The notes beneath the pieces were generated by a model. That model had not been told where the DNA came from. It was given only the letters and a program-made list of their open reading frames with translations, and did not search any database. From the NCBI RefSeq assembly GCF_048268305.1, contig NZ_JBLWVT010000008.1:186001-250000 (forward strand): 64,000 bases of DNA, read 5' to 3'. The position numbers were made by a program, and so were the translations under genes. This DNA is from Pseudodonghicola sp048268305. GTDB lineage: Bacteria; Pseudomonadota; Alphaproteobacteria; Rhodobacterales; Rhodobacteraceae. Below, piece after piece: positions 35,561-43,899 of this stretch; within the stretch, counting starts at the first letter, position 1; every line of letters starts with the position of its first letter.

Positions 35561-36390
35561 CTCAGCACCGCCTGGCGGGTGGCCTCGTCAACCTCGGGGC
35601 GCTGACCGAACCAACGCTCGAAACCGGGCACCGCTTGCCAGATCAGCATGCCAAGCCCGTCGACTGTGGTGGCGCCGGCCTGTTCGGCGACCTCGAGCAG
35701 ATGGGTTTTCAACGGGTTATAGACCAGATCGGTGACCACCGTATGCTTGTCTATGCCATCGAGCGGAACCCGCAGCTCCGGTTTCCCCACCATGCCGAGC
35801 GAGGTTGTGTTCACCACTAGCCCGGCCTCTTCAATGATATTGCCGGCCTGCACCCAATCGACCACCCGCAGGCGCGCGCCGAAATCCTCGCGCAGCTGGT
35901 CGGCGCGGGTACGGGTGCGGTTGCTGATCAGAACCTCGGGCACGCCGGCATCGAGCAGCGCACAGATCACCGCCCGCGCCGCCCCGCCGGCGCCAAGCAC
36001 CGCGGCGGGGGTGGATTTCGGCTCCCAGTTCGGCGCGCCACGACGCAGGTTCTCCATGAAGCCATAGCCATCGGTATTGTCGGCGATGATCTTGCCCTCG
36101 GCCCCGAAGGTCAGCGTATTCGCCGCCCCGATCAACGTGGCGCGATCGGTCACCTGATCGGCCAGGCTCAGCACCTTTTCCTTGTGAGGAATGGTGATGT
36201 TGCAGCCGACAAAACCCATCTTGGGCAGGGTGCGCAGCACGATTTCCAGATCATCCGACGCCACATCCATCGGGATATAATGCCCGGCGATGCCATAGGT
36301 CCTGAGCCAATGGCCATGCAGGCGCGGCGATTTGGAATGGGCGATGGGATGGCCGATCACGGCGGCCAGCGGAATGCGGGTTGACGTCAC
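35557..36390 (-). CDS. aroE: Shikimate dehydrogenase (NADP+)
   Basis: A 277-residue enzyme reducing 3-dehydroshikimate in the shikimate pathway. The substrate site GHPIAHSKSPRLHG with the catalytic Lys in NITIPHKEKVL, the NADP loop LGAGGAARAVICAL and the NRTRTRADQL segment are all present. It overlaps maf and coaE by 4 bp each. Confidence 0.96.
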   Translation of the reverse strand: MTSTRIPLAAVIGHPIAHSKSPRLHGHWLRTYGIAGHYIPMDVASDDLEIVLRTLPKMGFVGCNITIPHKEKVLSLADQVTDRATLIGAANTLTFGAEGKIIADNTDGYGFMENLRRGAPNWEPKSTPAAVLGAGGAARAVICALLDAGVPEVLISNRTRTRADQLREDFGARLRVVDWVQAGNIIEEAGLVVNTTSLGMVGKPELRVPLDGIDKHTVVTDLVYNPLKTHLLEVAEQAGATTVDGLGMLIWQAVPGFERWFGQRPEVDEATRQAVLR

Positions 36391-36986
36391 GATGCGATTT
36401 CCCCTCGAAGCGTCAGATAATTGAGTAGTTCCAACAGTGGCATACCCAGAACGGTAAAGTAATCCCCGTCGATCTGGGTGAACAGCCGCACGCCTTCTTC
36501 CTCGAGCTTATAGGCACCGACGGCGTGGCGGATGCTGTCCCAGTTGCGGGCGACGTAATCCTCAAGATAGGCGTCAGAGCTTTCCCGCATCACCAGCCGC
36601 ACCTGGCCAACGTGGCGCCATTCGGGCTGTCCGTTGCGGCAGATCACCGCCGCCGACAAGAGCTTGTGTCGTTTGCCGCGCATCGCCTTGAGCTGAGCGA
36701 GCGCCTGATCGGGGCTTTCCGGCTTGGATATCAATTGGCCGTCGAATTCGAGCACCTGATCACACCCTAGCACCAGCGCGCCCGGGTGCTTTTCGCTGAT
36801 CTTGCGCGCTTTCAGCTCGGCCAGGGCATCAGCGACGTCGCGGGGTGGGGCGGCCTCGGCCAGAAGCGCCTGTTTAACCGCCTCCTCGTCCACCCGTGCG
36901 GGCTGAACGGTGATCTCAAGACCTGCGTTGCGCAACAGCTCGGCCCGGATGTGAGAACCGGAAGCGAGCAGGAAGGGGACAGACAT
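36387..36986 (-). CDS. maf: Maf-family nucleoside triphosphate pyrophosphatase
   Basis: A 199-residue Maf protein, a house-cleaning pyrophosphatase acting on non-canonical nucleotides. It begins LLASGSHIRAELLRNAGLE and has LVLGCDQVLEFDGQLISKP and the DGDYFTVLGMPLLELL tail. It is the first gene on the left side of the putative origin, with the ATG at 36984-36986. Its promoter must lie within the origin region. Confidence 0.95.
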   Translation of the reverse strand: MSVPFLLASGSHIRAELLRNAGLEITVQPARVDEEAVKQALLAEAAPPRDVADALAELKARKISEKHPGALVLGCDQVLEFDGQLISKPESPDQALAQLKAMRGKRHKLLSAAVICRNGQPEWRHVGQVRLVMRESSDAYLEDYVARNWDSIRHAVGAYKLEEEGVRLFTQIDGDYFTVLGMPLLELLNYLTLRGEIAS

Positions 36987-37107
36987 GTGGAAAACTCGGT
37001 GAGGGAAGCGCGGATGGTTCAGGGATGTTTTCTAGGATATCTGCCCGCCCGCGCAACCCCCGGGGAAAACTGCCACCTCTCAGCCCGGATCTGCCAGAGT
37101 CCCCCAC

Positions 37108-37122
37108 GCTGGATAAGGATAA
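37108..37122 (-). promoter_or_regulatory. Pair of weak DnaA boxes
   Basis: Two overlapping reverse-strand nonamers ending at 37116 and 37122 both contain GGATAA and match 7 of 9 consensus bases, forming the left end of the box cluster. Confidence 0.5.
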
Positions 37123-37167
37123 CTGGGATCCTCGGGAGAAACTCACTTGTCCCACTTTCTCCCCGGG

Positions 37168-37176
37168 TTATCCACA
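37168..37176 (+). promoter_or_regulatory. Perfect DnaA box
   Basis: TTATCCACA matches the DnaA-box consensus exactly and directly precedes the AT-rich stretch of the putative origin. Confidence 0.9.
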
Positions 37177-37274
37177 AAGGTTAACGCCACAAAGATATTA
37201 TAAGCATCTGAGAACACATGAATATTGGGAGTCATCCCGGTAAAGTGACGCAGATCCCGATTTTCTATCCCCAA

Positions 37275-37283
37275 GGTGGATAA
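37275..37283 (-). promoter_or_regulatory. Near-perfect DnaA box
   Basis: GGTGGATAA is one base from the reverse-strand DnaA box TGTGGATAA. Confidence 0.75.
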
Positions 37284-37300
37284 GTCACGGTACAGATGAA

Positions 37301-37309
37301 TTATCCACT
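37301..37309 (+). promoter_or_regulatory. Near-perfect DnaA box
   Basis: TTATCCACT differs from the consensus only at the last base and lies 17 bp from the preceding, oppositely oriented box. Confidence 0.75.
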
Positions 37310-37395
37310 GGATCTGGCCCACCCTACAAAATCATCATCCTTTCTTCTTTTCTTTCTTTTAATTAGGAAGGCTCCCACCCTCTCGAGGTACCCAC

Positions 37396-37857
37396 ATGCC
37401 AGATCTCCTCTCCGACCTGCTCTTCGCCGCCTATCCCTGGGTCAAGGCGCTGCACATCATGGCGGTGATCACTTGGATGGCCGGTATCTTCTATCTGCCG
37501 CGGCTTTTCGTGTATCACGTCGAACAGGCTGAGAAGGTGAGTGGTGCCCCCGACATCTTCGTCACCATGGAGTACAAGCTTTATCGCTATATCATGCGGC
37601 CTTCGCTCTATGTGACATGGGCCTGTGGTCTGGCGCTCGTCGCCACACCGGGGATCGTGAACTGGAGCTGGGTCTGGCCCTGGACCAAGGCGGCTGCCGT
37701 CATCGCGATGACGGTCTATCATTTCTGGCTGGGCCGGCAGGTGCGCGCCTTCCGTGAGGGGCAGAACAAGCTGACCGGTCGGCAATATCGCATGATGAAC
37801 GAGGTTCCGACGCTTTTGATGATGGTGATCGTCCTGTCCGTCATCATCCGCTTCTAA
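37396..37857 (+). CDS. hemJ: Protoporphyrinogen oxidase HemJ
   Basis: A 153-residue membrane protein that oxidises protoporphyrinogen IX in many Alphaproteobacteria. It has four hydrophobic helices and the conserved His in WVKALHIMAVITWMAGIFYLPRLFVYH, then MRPSLYVTWACGLAL and the late RMMNEVPTLLMM. GAGGT lies 6 nt before the ATG. It is the first gene right of the putative origin and is followed by rho. Confidence 0.95.
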   Translation: MPDLLSDLLFAAYPWVKALHIMAVITWMAGIFYLPRLFVYHVEQAEKVSGAPDIFVTMEYKLYRYIMRPSLYVTWACGLALVATPGIVNWSWVWPWTKAAAVIAMTVYHFWLGRQVRAFREGQNKLTGRQYRMMNEVPTLLMMVIVLSVIIRF

Positions 37858-37876
37858 GCGTGATCTTGCAGAACAT

Positions 37877-37905
37877 TTGACTCATCCGCTGCGCTTCACT
37901 ATGTA
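37877..37905 (+). promoter_or_regulatory. Probable sigma-70 promoter of rho
   Basis: TTGACT at 37877-37882, a 17-bp spacer and TATGTA at 37900-37905 form a good housekeeping promoter about 85 bp before the rho start, inside the 137-bp hemJ-rho gap. This would leave an untranslated leader of about 80 nt, where rho autoregulation usually acts. Confidence 0.6.
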
Positions 37906-37994
37906 ATCGCGCAACAAGCCCGTCCGGGCGATGTACCTTCCTGAAGTTGTTGTTATCCGTCTCGCCCCGCGTGGAGACTAAGGATTATACCGTC

Positions 37995-39266
37995 ATGACC
38001 GTTGAATCCCTGAATCTGGCTGATCTTAAAGCCAAAAGCCCCAAAGACCTGCTTGCCATGGCGGAGGAGCTGGAGATCGAGAACGCCTCGACCATGCGCA
38101 AGGGCGAGATGATGTTCCAGATTCTGCGCGAGCTGGCGGATGAGGGCTGGGAAGTCGGTGGCGACGGGGTTCTTGAGGTTCTGCAGGACGGCTTCGGCTT
38201 TCTCCGCTCGCCCGAGGCGAACTATCTGCCCGGCCCCGATGACATCTATGTCAGCCCGGAGATGATCCGGCAGTATTCCCTGCGCACCGGGGACACCATC
38301 GAGGGCCAGATCAAGGCGCCGAATGACAACGAACGTTATTTCGCTCTGACCAATGTCACCAAGATCAACTTCGAAGAGCCCGAGAAGGCGCGTCACAAGA
38401 TCGCTTTCGACAACCTGACGCCGCTTTATCCTGATGAGCGGCTGAAGATGGAGATCGAGGATCCGACGATCAAGGACCGTTCCGCGCGCATCATCGACCT
38501 GGTGGCACCGATCGGGAAGGGCCAGCGATCGCTGATCGTGGCGCCGCCGCGGACTGGTAAGACGGTTCTGCTGCAGAACATCGCGAATTCGATCGAGAAA
38601 AATCACCCGGAATGCTATTTGATCGTCCTGCTGATCGACGAGCGCCCGGAAGAAGTCACCGACATGCAGCGCTCGGTCAAGGGCGAGGTGGTGTCGTCGA
38701 CCTTCGACGAACCGGCGACGCGCCACGTTGCGGTATCGGAAATGGTGATCGAAAAGGCCAAGCGCCTGGTTGAGCATAAACGAGATGTTGTGATCCTTCT
38801 CGATTCGATCACAAGACTTGGTCGTGCCTTCAACACCGTGGTGCCCTCCTCGGGGAAGGTTCTGACCGGTGGTGTGGATGCCAATGCGCTGCAACGGCCG
38901 AAACGGTTCTTCGGTGCCGCCCGGAATATCGAAGAGGGTGGCTCGCTCACCATCATCGCCACCGCGCTGATCGACACCGGCAGCCGGATGGACGAGGTGA
39001 TCTTTGAAGAGTTCAAGGGCACCGGTAACTCGGAAATCGTTCTGGACCGCAAGATCGCTGACAAGCGCGTCTATCCGGCGATCGACATCCTCAAGTCCGG
39101 CACCCGGAAAGAGGATTTGCTGGTCGACAAGGGCGATCTGCAGAAGACCTTTGTTCTGCGCCGTATCCTGAACCCGATGGGGACGACGGACGCGATCGAG
39201 TTCCTGCTGTCGAAGCTGAAGCAGACCAAGAGCAACGCCGAGTTCTTCGATTCCATGAATACCTGA
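37995..39266 (+). CDS. rho: Transcription termination factor Rho
   Basis: A 423-residue hexameric RNA helicase. The N-terminal helical domain begins MTVESLNLADLKAKSPKDLL, the cold-shock RNA-binding domain has DGFGFLRSPEANYLPGPDDIYVS, Walker A is VAPPRTGKTVLLQ, and the R- and Q-loop regions include LLIDERPEEVTDMQRSV and SRMDEVIFEEFKGTGN. The chosen ATG at 37995 gives the normal family length; the frame extends 48 nt earlier. Confidence 0.97.
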   Translation: MTVESLNLADLKAKSPKDLLAMAEELEIENASTMRKGEMMFQILRELADEGWEVGGDGVLEVLQDGFGFLRSPEANYLPGPDDIYVSPEMIRQYSLRTGDTIEGQIKAPNDNERYFALTNVTKINFEEPEKARHKIAFDNLTPLYPDERLKMEIEDPTIKDRSARIIDLVAPIGKGQRSLIVAPPRTGKTVLLQNIANSIEKNHPECYLIVLLIDERPEEVTDMQRSVKGEVVSSTFDEPATRHVAVSEMVIEKAKRLVEHKRDVVILLDSITRLGRAFNTVVPSSGKVLTGGVDANALQRPKRFFGAARNIEEGGSLTIIATALIDTGSRMDEVIFEEFKGTGNSEIVLDRKIADKRVYPAIDILKSGTRKEDLLVDKGDLQKTFVLRRILNPMGTTDAIEFLLSKLKQTKSNAEFFDSMNT

Positions 39267-39294
39267 GCGCGGATTTTCCGCGCGGAGCTGCGAG

Positions 39295-40581
39295 ATGGAC
39301 ACGATCTTCGCTTTGGCCACGGCCCGAGGAAAGGCCGGTGTGGCTGTCATCCGCATTTCCGGCCCCTTGTCGCATATGGCGGCGGCGCGGCTGGCTGGTC
39401 GAGATCTGCCCGCGCGGGGCATGGTGTTGCGGTCGCTTTGCGATGAAGACGGTGCGGCGCTGGACGATGGGTTGATCCTGACCTTTGCGGCGCCTGCCAG
39501 TTTCACCGGTGAAGATGTGGCGGAATTGCAGGTGCATGGCAGCCTGGCCGGGGTGTCGGCCATGTTGGCCGCACTGGGCCGGATCGGCGGGCTGCGATTG
39601 GCTGAGCCTGGCGAATTTACCCGCCGTGCTCTGGAAAACGGCAAGCTCGATCTGGCGCAGGTCGAAGGCCTGGCAGATCTGATCGAGGCTGAGACCGAGG
39701 CGCAGCGCAAACAGGCGCATGCGCTGCTGCAAGGCGCGCTTGGCGATCTGGCGGAAAGCTGGCGCCGCGATCTGATCCGCGCCGCGGCGTTGATCGAGGC
39801 GGTGATAGATTTCGCCGACGAAGAGGTGCCCACGGATGTGACGCCCGAGGTGCGCGAACTGCTGGACCGGGTGGAGCGTGATCTGCGCGGGCAGATCTCG
39901 GGCGTGCGAATGGCAGAACGGATTCGCGAGGGGTTCGAGGTTGCCATCATCGGTAAGCCGAACGCCGGGAAATCCACGTTGTTGAATGCTTTGGCGGGGC
40001 GCGAGGCGGCGATCACCTCGGAACATGCGGGCACGACCCGCGATGTGATCGAGGTGCGCATGGACCTTGCCGGGTTGCCGGTAACCCTGCTTGATACCGC
40101 CGGCCTGCGGGAAACCGAGGATGCCGTCGAGGGCATGGGGATTGCGTTGGCCCGAAAGCGGGCAGAGGCGGCGGATCTGCGGGTGTTTCTGGCTGAGGCC
40201 GGCGAGGTCCTGGAGGTCGAGTTTCGTCCTGGCGATATCCTGGCCCGGCCCAAGGCGGATCGGCTCTCCGACAAGGCGGGTGCGGTCTCGGGGTTGACGG
40301 GCGAGGGGCTTGATTGGTTGATCCAGCAGATCGAGGCGGTTTTGTCGGATCGGTCCAGTTCGGCCGGGATCGCCACCCGGGATCGGCACAAGGCGGCGAT
40401 GGAGCGGGCTTTGGCCGGTCTCGACGCCGCGCGGGGCGTTCTTGAACAGGGGCCCGAGATGTATGATATCGCTGCCGAAGAGTTGCGGAATGCGATTCGC
40501 GCGCTGGAATCCCTGGTTGGGCGCGTGGATGTCGAAAACCTTCTGGACGAGATCTTCGCCAGTTTTTGCCTTGGCAAGTGA
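39295..40581 (+). CDS. mnmE: tRNA-U34 modification GTPase MnmE (TrmE)
   Basis: A 428-residue protein that with MnmG installs the cmnm5/nm5 group on wobble U34. It begins MDTIFALATARGKAGVAVIRISGP, has a helical tetrahydrofolate-binding domain with FTGEDVAELQVHG, an inserted G domain (G1 GKPNAGKST, G3 DTAGLRE) and the C-terminal CLGK, whose Cys is catalytic. It lies 28 bp after rho and immediately before parS and mnmG. Confidence 0.97.
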   Translation: MDTIFALATARGKAGVAVIRISGPLSHMAAARLAGRDLPARGMVLRSLCDEDGAALDDGLILTFAAPASFTGEDVAELQVHGSLAGVSAMLAALGRIGGLRLAEPGEFTRRALENGKLDLAQVEGLADLIEAETEAQRKQAHALLQGALGDLAESWRRDLIRAAALIEAVIDFADEEVPTDVTPEVRELLDRVERDLRGQISGVRMAERIREGFEVAIIGKPNAGKSTLLNALAGREAAITSEHAGTTRDVIEVRMDLAGLPVTLLDTAGLRETEDAVEGMGIALARKRAEAADLRVFLAEAGEVLEVEFRPGDILARPKADRLSDKAGAVSGLTGEGLDWLIQQIEAVLSDRSSSAGIATRDRHKAAMERALAGLDAARGVLEQGPEMYDIAAEELRNAIRALESLVGRVDVENLLDEIFASFCLGK

Positions 40582-40585
40582 GGAG

Positions 40586-40601
40586 TGTTTCACGTGAAAC
40601 A
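40586..40601. promoter_or_regulatory. parS: Exact parS site at the mnmG start
   Basis: A perfect 16-bp palindrome identical to the bacterial parS consensus TGTTTCACGTGAAACA, bound by ParB. It covers the first codons of the longest mnmG frame and lies about 3.3 kb from the putative origin. Confidence 0.96.
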
Positions 40602-42462
40602 TTCGAACATGGATGTAGTGGTGATCGGTGGCGGTCATGCGGGGGCCGAGGCCGCCCATGCTGCCGCGCGGATGGGTGCGCGGACCGCGCTGGTGACGCT
40701 TCGGCGCGACGGCATCGGGGTGATGTCCTGCAACCCGGCGATCGGTGGCCTGGGCAAGGGCCATCTGGTGCGCGAGATCGACGCGATGGATGGCGTCATG
40801 GGGCGGGTCGCCGACAAGGCGGGTATCCAGTTCCGCCTGTTGAACCGAAAGAAAGGGCCAGCGGTGCAGGGCCCGCGCGCCCAGGCCGACCGGGCGCTCT
40901 ATCGTGCGGCGATGTTGGCGGAATGCGAAGCGCAGCCGAACCTCGAGATCGTCGAAGGCGAGGCGGTCGATTTTCTGATGCAGGGCGATCGCGTCGTCGG
41001 CGTGGTTCTGGCCGATGGATCTGAAATTCCTGCCAAATCGGTGGTTCTGACCTCGGGCACCTTCCTGCGCGGGGTGATCCATATCGGCGACGTCAAGCGG
41101 CCCGGCGGGCGGATGGGCGATAAGCCTTCGGTCAAGCTGGCCGAGAAGATCGACAGCTTCGGCCTGCCGCTCGGTCGGCTGAAGACTGGGACGCCGCCGC
41201 GGCTGGATGGTCGTACCATCAATTGGGACGGGCTGGAAACCCAACCGGGCGACGACGATCCGGTCCTGTTCTCTTTCCTGTCGAAACGGGTGCAGGCGCC
41301 GCAGATCGCTTGCGGGATAACCCATACCAACCCGCGCACCCATGAGATCATTCAGAAAAACCTGAAGCGATCGGCGATGTATGGCGGGCATATCGAAGGG
41401 ATCGGGCCGCGCTATTGCCCGTCGATCGAGGACAAGATCGTTCGATTCGCCGACAAAAGCTCGCATCAGATCTTTCTCGAACCGGAAGGGATCAACGATC
41501 ATACCGTTTACCCGAACGGGATCTCGACCTCGCTGCCCGAGGACGTACAGGAAGATTACGTGCATTCCATCGCCGGGCTTGAGAATACCGTGATCGTGCA
41601 GCCAGGCTATGCGATCGAATACGACTTTGTCGATCCGCGCGCCTTGACGCTGCAACTGGCGGTGAAGGATGTTCCGGGTCTATATCTTGCGGGTCAGATC
41701 AACGGCACCACTGGATATGAGGAGGCCGCGGCGCAGGGGCTGGTCGCGGGCTTGAACGCTGCGCTGGCCGCCCAGGGGCGCGAGGGTGTTATCTTCCGTC
41801 GCTCGGACAGCTATATCGGGGTGATGATTGACGATCTGACCACACGCGGGGTGGCTGAACCCTATCGCATGTTCACTTCGCGCGCCGAATTCCGCTTGTC
41901 GCTGCGCGCCGACAACGCCGATCAGCGGCTGACCCCGATGGCGATCGACCTCGGCTGTGCGACCGAGGGGCGCAAGACGGCTTTCCTCGACAAGATGGAT
42001 CGGCTGCAACACGCCCGCGCCCGGTTGGTGGAAAGCAGCTATACCCCCAAGCAGGTGGCCGAGGCGGGGATTCGCGTCAATCAGGATGGTACCCGCCGCA
42101 GTGGGCTTGAGGTTCTGGCCTTTCCCGACATCGCTTTTGAGGATCTTCTTCCGCTTGATGCGATGCTGGACGAGGTCGATACCGAGGTGCGCCGGCAGTT
42201 GGAGCGCGAAGCGCTTTATGTCAATTACCTCTCCCGTCAGGAGAAAGACATCGAAGCTCTGCGCCGGGATGAAGAACGGGGAATTCCGACCGATTTCGAT
42301 TATTCCGGGATCGACGGCCTGTCGAACGAGCTGAAGCTGAAGCTCGGCCGGGCGCGGCCGGAAAATCTGGCTCAGGCCGCGCGCGTCGATGGGATGACCC
42401 CGGCGGCGCTTGCTCTGTTGCTCACCCGGCTGCGGCGGTCTCCTCAGGTCAAATCCGCATGA
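40594..42462 (+). CDS. mnmG: tRNA uridine-5-carboxymethylaminomethyl(34) synthesis protein MnmG (GidA)
   Basis: A 622-residue FAD enzyme partnering MnmE. The FAD loop VVIGGGHAGAEAAHAAARMG, GGLGKGHLVREIDAMDG and AGQINGTTGYEEAAAQGL are diagnostic, with the C-terminal tRNA-binding DFDYSGIDGLSNELK region. The start is ambiguous because parS overlaps it. GTG at 40594 has AGGAG 8 nt upstream and gives MKHSNMDVVV; GTG at 40585 gives MFHVKHSNMD; ATG at 40609 lacks a binding site. I favour 40594. It overlaps rsmG by 4 bp. Confidence 0.96.
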   Translation: MKHSNMDVVVIGGGHAGAEAAHAAARMGARTALVTLRRDGIGVMSCNPAIGGLGKGHLVREIDAMDGVMGRVADKAGIQFRLLNRKKGPAVQGPRAQADRALYRAAMLAECEAQPNLEIVEGEAVDFLMQGDRVVGVVLADGSEIPAKSVVLTSGTFLRGVIHIGDVKRPGGRMGDKPSVKLAEKIDSFGLPLGRLKTGTPPRLDGRTINWDGLETQPGDDDPVLFSFLSKRVQAPQIACGITHTNPRTHEIIQKNLKRSAMYGGHIEGIGPRYCPSIEDKIVRFADKSSHQIFLEPEGINDHTVYPNGISTSLPEDVQEDYVHSIAGLENTVIVQPGYAIEYDFVDPRALTLQLAVKDVPGLYLAGQINGTTGYEEAAAQGLVAGLNAALAAQGREGVIFRRSDSYIGVMIDDLTTRGVAEPYRMFTSRAEFRLSLRADNADQRLTPMAIDLGCATEGRKTAFLDKMDRLQHARARLVESSYTPKQVAEAGIRVNQDGTRRSGLEVLAFPDIAFEDLLPLDAMLDEVDTEVRRQLEREALYVNYLSRQEKDIEALRRDEERGIPTDFDYSGIDGLSNELKLKLGRARPENLAQAARVDGMTPAALALLLTRLRRSPQVKSA

Positions 42463-43079
42463 GCGCAGAGGATATCCTTCTGGGCGAGCTGAATGTTTCA
42501 CGTGAAACATTGGCGCGGCTGGAGCATTTCGCTGATCTTCTGAAAAAGTGGAATCCGCGAATCAACCTCGTGTCTCGCTCCAGCCTGGAACAGCTATGGA
42601 CGCGGCATATCATTGATTCTGTTCAGGTCTTTCGCTGCATCATGCCGCAGGGGCACTGGGTGGATCTGGGCAGCGGCGGCGGCTTTCCCGGGGTGATTGT
42701 CGCCATCCTCGCGGCCGAGGAGGCGCCGGACCTCAAGGTGACGTTGATCGAGAGCGATCAGCGAAAATCGGCGTTTCTGCGGACCGCTGCACGGGAGTGC
42801 GGCGCGAAGGCGCAGGTGATTGCCGAGCGAATCGAAGCCGTACCGCCGCAAGAGGCGGATATTCTTTCCGCCCGCGCCCTGGCAGTTCTGGATAGCTTGC
42901 TGGGCTTTTCCGAGCTGCATTTGAAGAAAACCGGCGTCGCCTTGTTCCCGAAGGGAATTTCCTGGGGAAAAGAATGTGAACAAGCCCGGCTGCGATGGAA
43001 TTTCTCAGCGGACGCGATTACCAGTATGACCGAGCCCGATGCGGTGATCTTGAAAATCGAAGGAGTATCGCGTGTCTGA
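42459..43079 (+). CDS. rsmG: 16S rRNA (guanine527-N7)-methyltransferase RsmG (GidB)
   Basis: A 206-residue methyltransferase modifying G527 of 16S rRNA. SAM motif I is WVDLGSGGGFPGVIVAI, followed by VTLIESDQRKSAFLRTAARE and the IDSVQ/ILSARAL segments. The N-terminal NVSRETL is encoded by an exact parS palindrome, a recurrent feature in this clade. It overlaps mnmG by 4 bp and parA by 8 bp. Confidence 0.97.
   Translation: MSAEDILLGELNVSRETLARLEHFADLLKKWNPRINLVSRSSLEQLWTRHIIDSVQVFRCIMPQGHWVDLGSGGGFPGVIVAILAAEEAPDLKVTLIESDQRKSAFLRTAARECGAKAQVIAERIEAVPPQEADILSARALAVLDSLLGFSELHLKKTGVALFPKGISWGKECEQARLRWNFSADAITSMTEPDAVILKIEGVSRV
42494..42509. promoter_or_regulatory. parS: Exact parS site inside rsmG
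   Basis: A second perfect 16-bp palindrome TGTTTCACGTGAAACA, inside the rsmG coding region at codons 12-18, about 600 bp before parA. Confidence 0.96.
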
Positions 43080-43881
43080 TCTGTCCCGCCCGGAGGGGCC
43101 GAGAATCATCGCTGTCGCCAACCAGAAGGGGGGGGTGGGCAAAACAACGACTGCAATCAACCTCGCGGCTGCGCTGGTGGAATGCGGAAAACGGGTGTTG
43201 CTGATCGATATTGATCCGCAAGGCAATGCCTCGACCGGGCTCGGGATCGAACCCGAAGATCGGGAAATGACCTCCTACGAGCTGCTGGTCGAGGATGTTC
43301 CGCTGGAAGATGTCATCCACGCGACCGACATCGAGGGGCTTGCCATCGTGCCGGCGACGGTAGACCTGAGTTCGGCCGATATCGAGCTGATGGCGAATGA
43401 AAAGCGCAGTTTTCTGCTGCACGATGCCCTGCGACAGCCAGCGATGGACGAATTCGGCTGGGATTACATCCTGATCGACTGCCCGCCGTCGCTGAACTTG
43501 CTGACGGTGAACGCCATGGTTGCCGCGCATTCCGTTCTGGTGCCGTTGCAAAGCGAATTCTTCGCGCTGGAAGGTCTGTCGCAACTTATGCTGACCATTC
43601 GCGAGGTGCGTCAGACCGCCAATCCGAACCTCAGGATCGAAGGCGTGATCCTGACCATGTACGATCGGCGCAACAACCTGTCGCAGCAGGTGGAGAAGGA
43701 TGCCCGCGATAACCTGGGCGATCTGGTGTTCAAGACGATGATCCCGCGAAATGTCCGGGTGAGCGAGGCGCCCTCTTACGCGATGCCGGTCTTGACCTAT
43801 GATCCCAACTCGCAAGGGGCGGTGGCCTATCGGGCGCTGGCACGCGAGTTGATCGGAAAACACGAAAAAATAGCCGCATAA
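43072..43881 (+). CDS. parA: Chromosome-partitioning ATPase ParA
   Basis: A 269-residue deviant Walker A ATPase. It carries IIAVANQKGGVGKTTTAINLAAAL with the signature Lys, then LLIDIDPQGNASTGLG and YILIDCPPSLNLLTVNA. The lack of an N-terminal DNA-binding extension marks the chromosomal (type Ib-like/Soj) class. ParA moves ParB-parS complexes apart after origin replication. It overlaps rsmG by 8 bp and precedes parB by 18 bp. Confidence 0.97.
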   Translation: MSDLSRPEGPRIIAVANQKGGVGKTTTAINLAAALVECGKRVLLIDIDPQGNASTGLGIEPEDREMTSYELLVEDVPLEDVIHATDIEGLAIVPATVDLSSADIELMANEKRSFLLHDALRQPAMDEFGWDYILIDCPPSLNLLTVNAMVAAHSVLVPLQSEFFALEGLSQLMLTIREVRQTANPNLRIEGVILTMYDRRNNLSQQVEKDARDNLGDLVFKTMIPRNVRVSEAPSYAMPVLTYDPNSQGAVAYRALARELIGKHEKIAA

Positions 43882-43899
43882 GCGGCGGGAAGGGGCCTT

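Larger units (their letters stand above)
36987..37395. other. oriC: Putative chromosomal replication origin oriC
   Basis: This 409-bp gap between maf and hemJ has no supported gene. It holds one perfect DnaA box and several near-perfect ones, an AT-rich stretch at about 37180-37225 and a pyrimidine-rich AT tract at about 37330-37367. Genes on both sides point outward, and the hemJ-rho-mnmE-mnmG-rsmG-parAB block with parS sites is adjacent. Inverted GGGAGAAA/TTTCTCCC segments (37134-37141 and 37156-37163) flank the centre. All of this fits the chromosomal origin of an alphaproteobacterium. Proof would need replication data. Confidence 0.83.

Noticed and set aside
37953..41655. Two minus-strand open frames of more than 850 codons opposite rho, mnmE and mnmG.
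   Set aside because: Arg/Ser/Gln-rich translations without domains, exactly mirroring strongly conserved genes; shadows of the coding strand.
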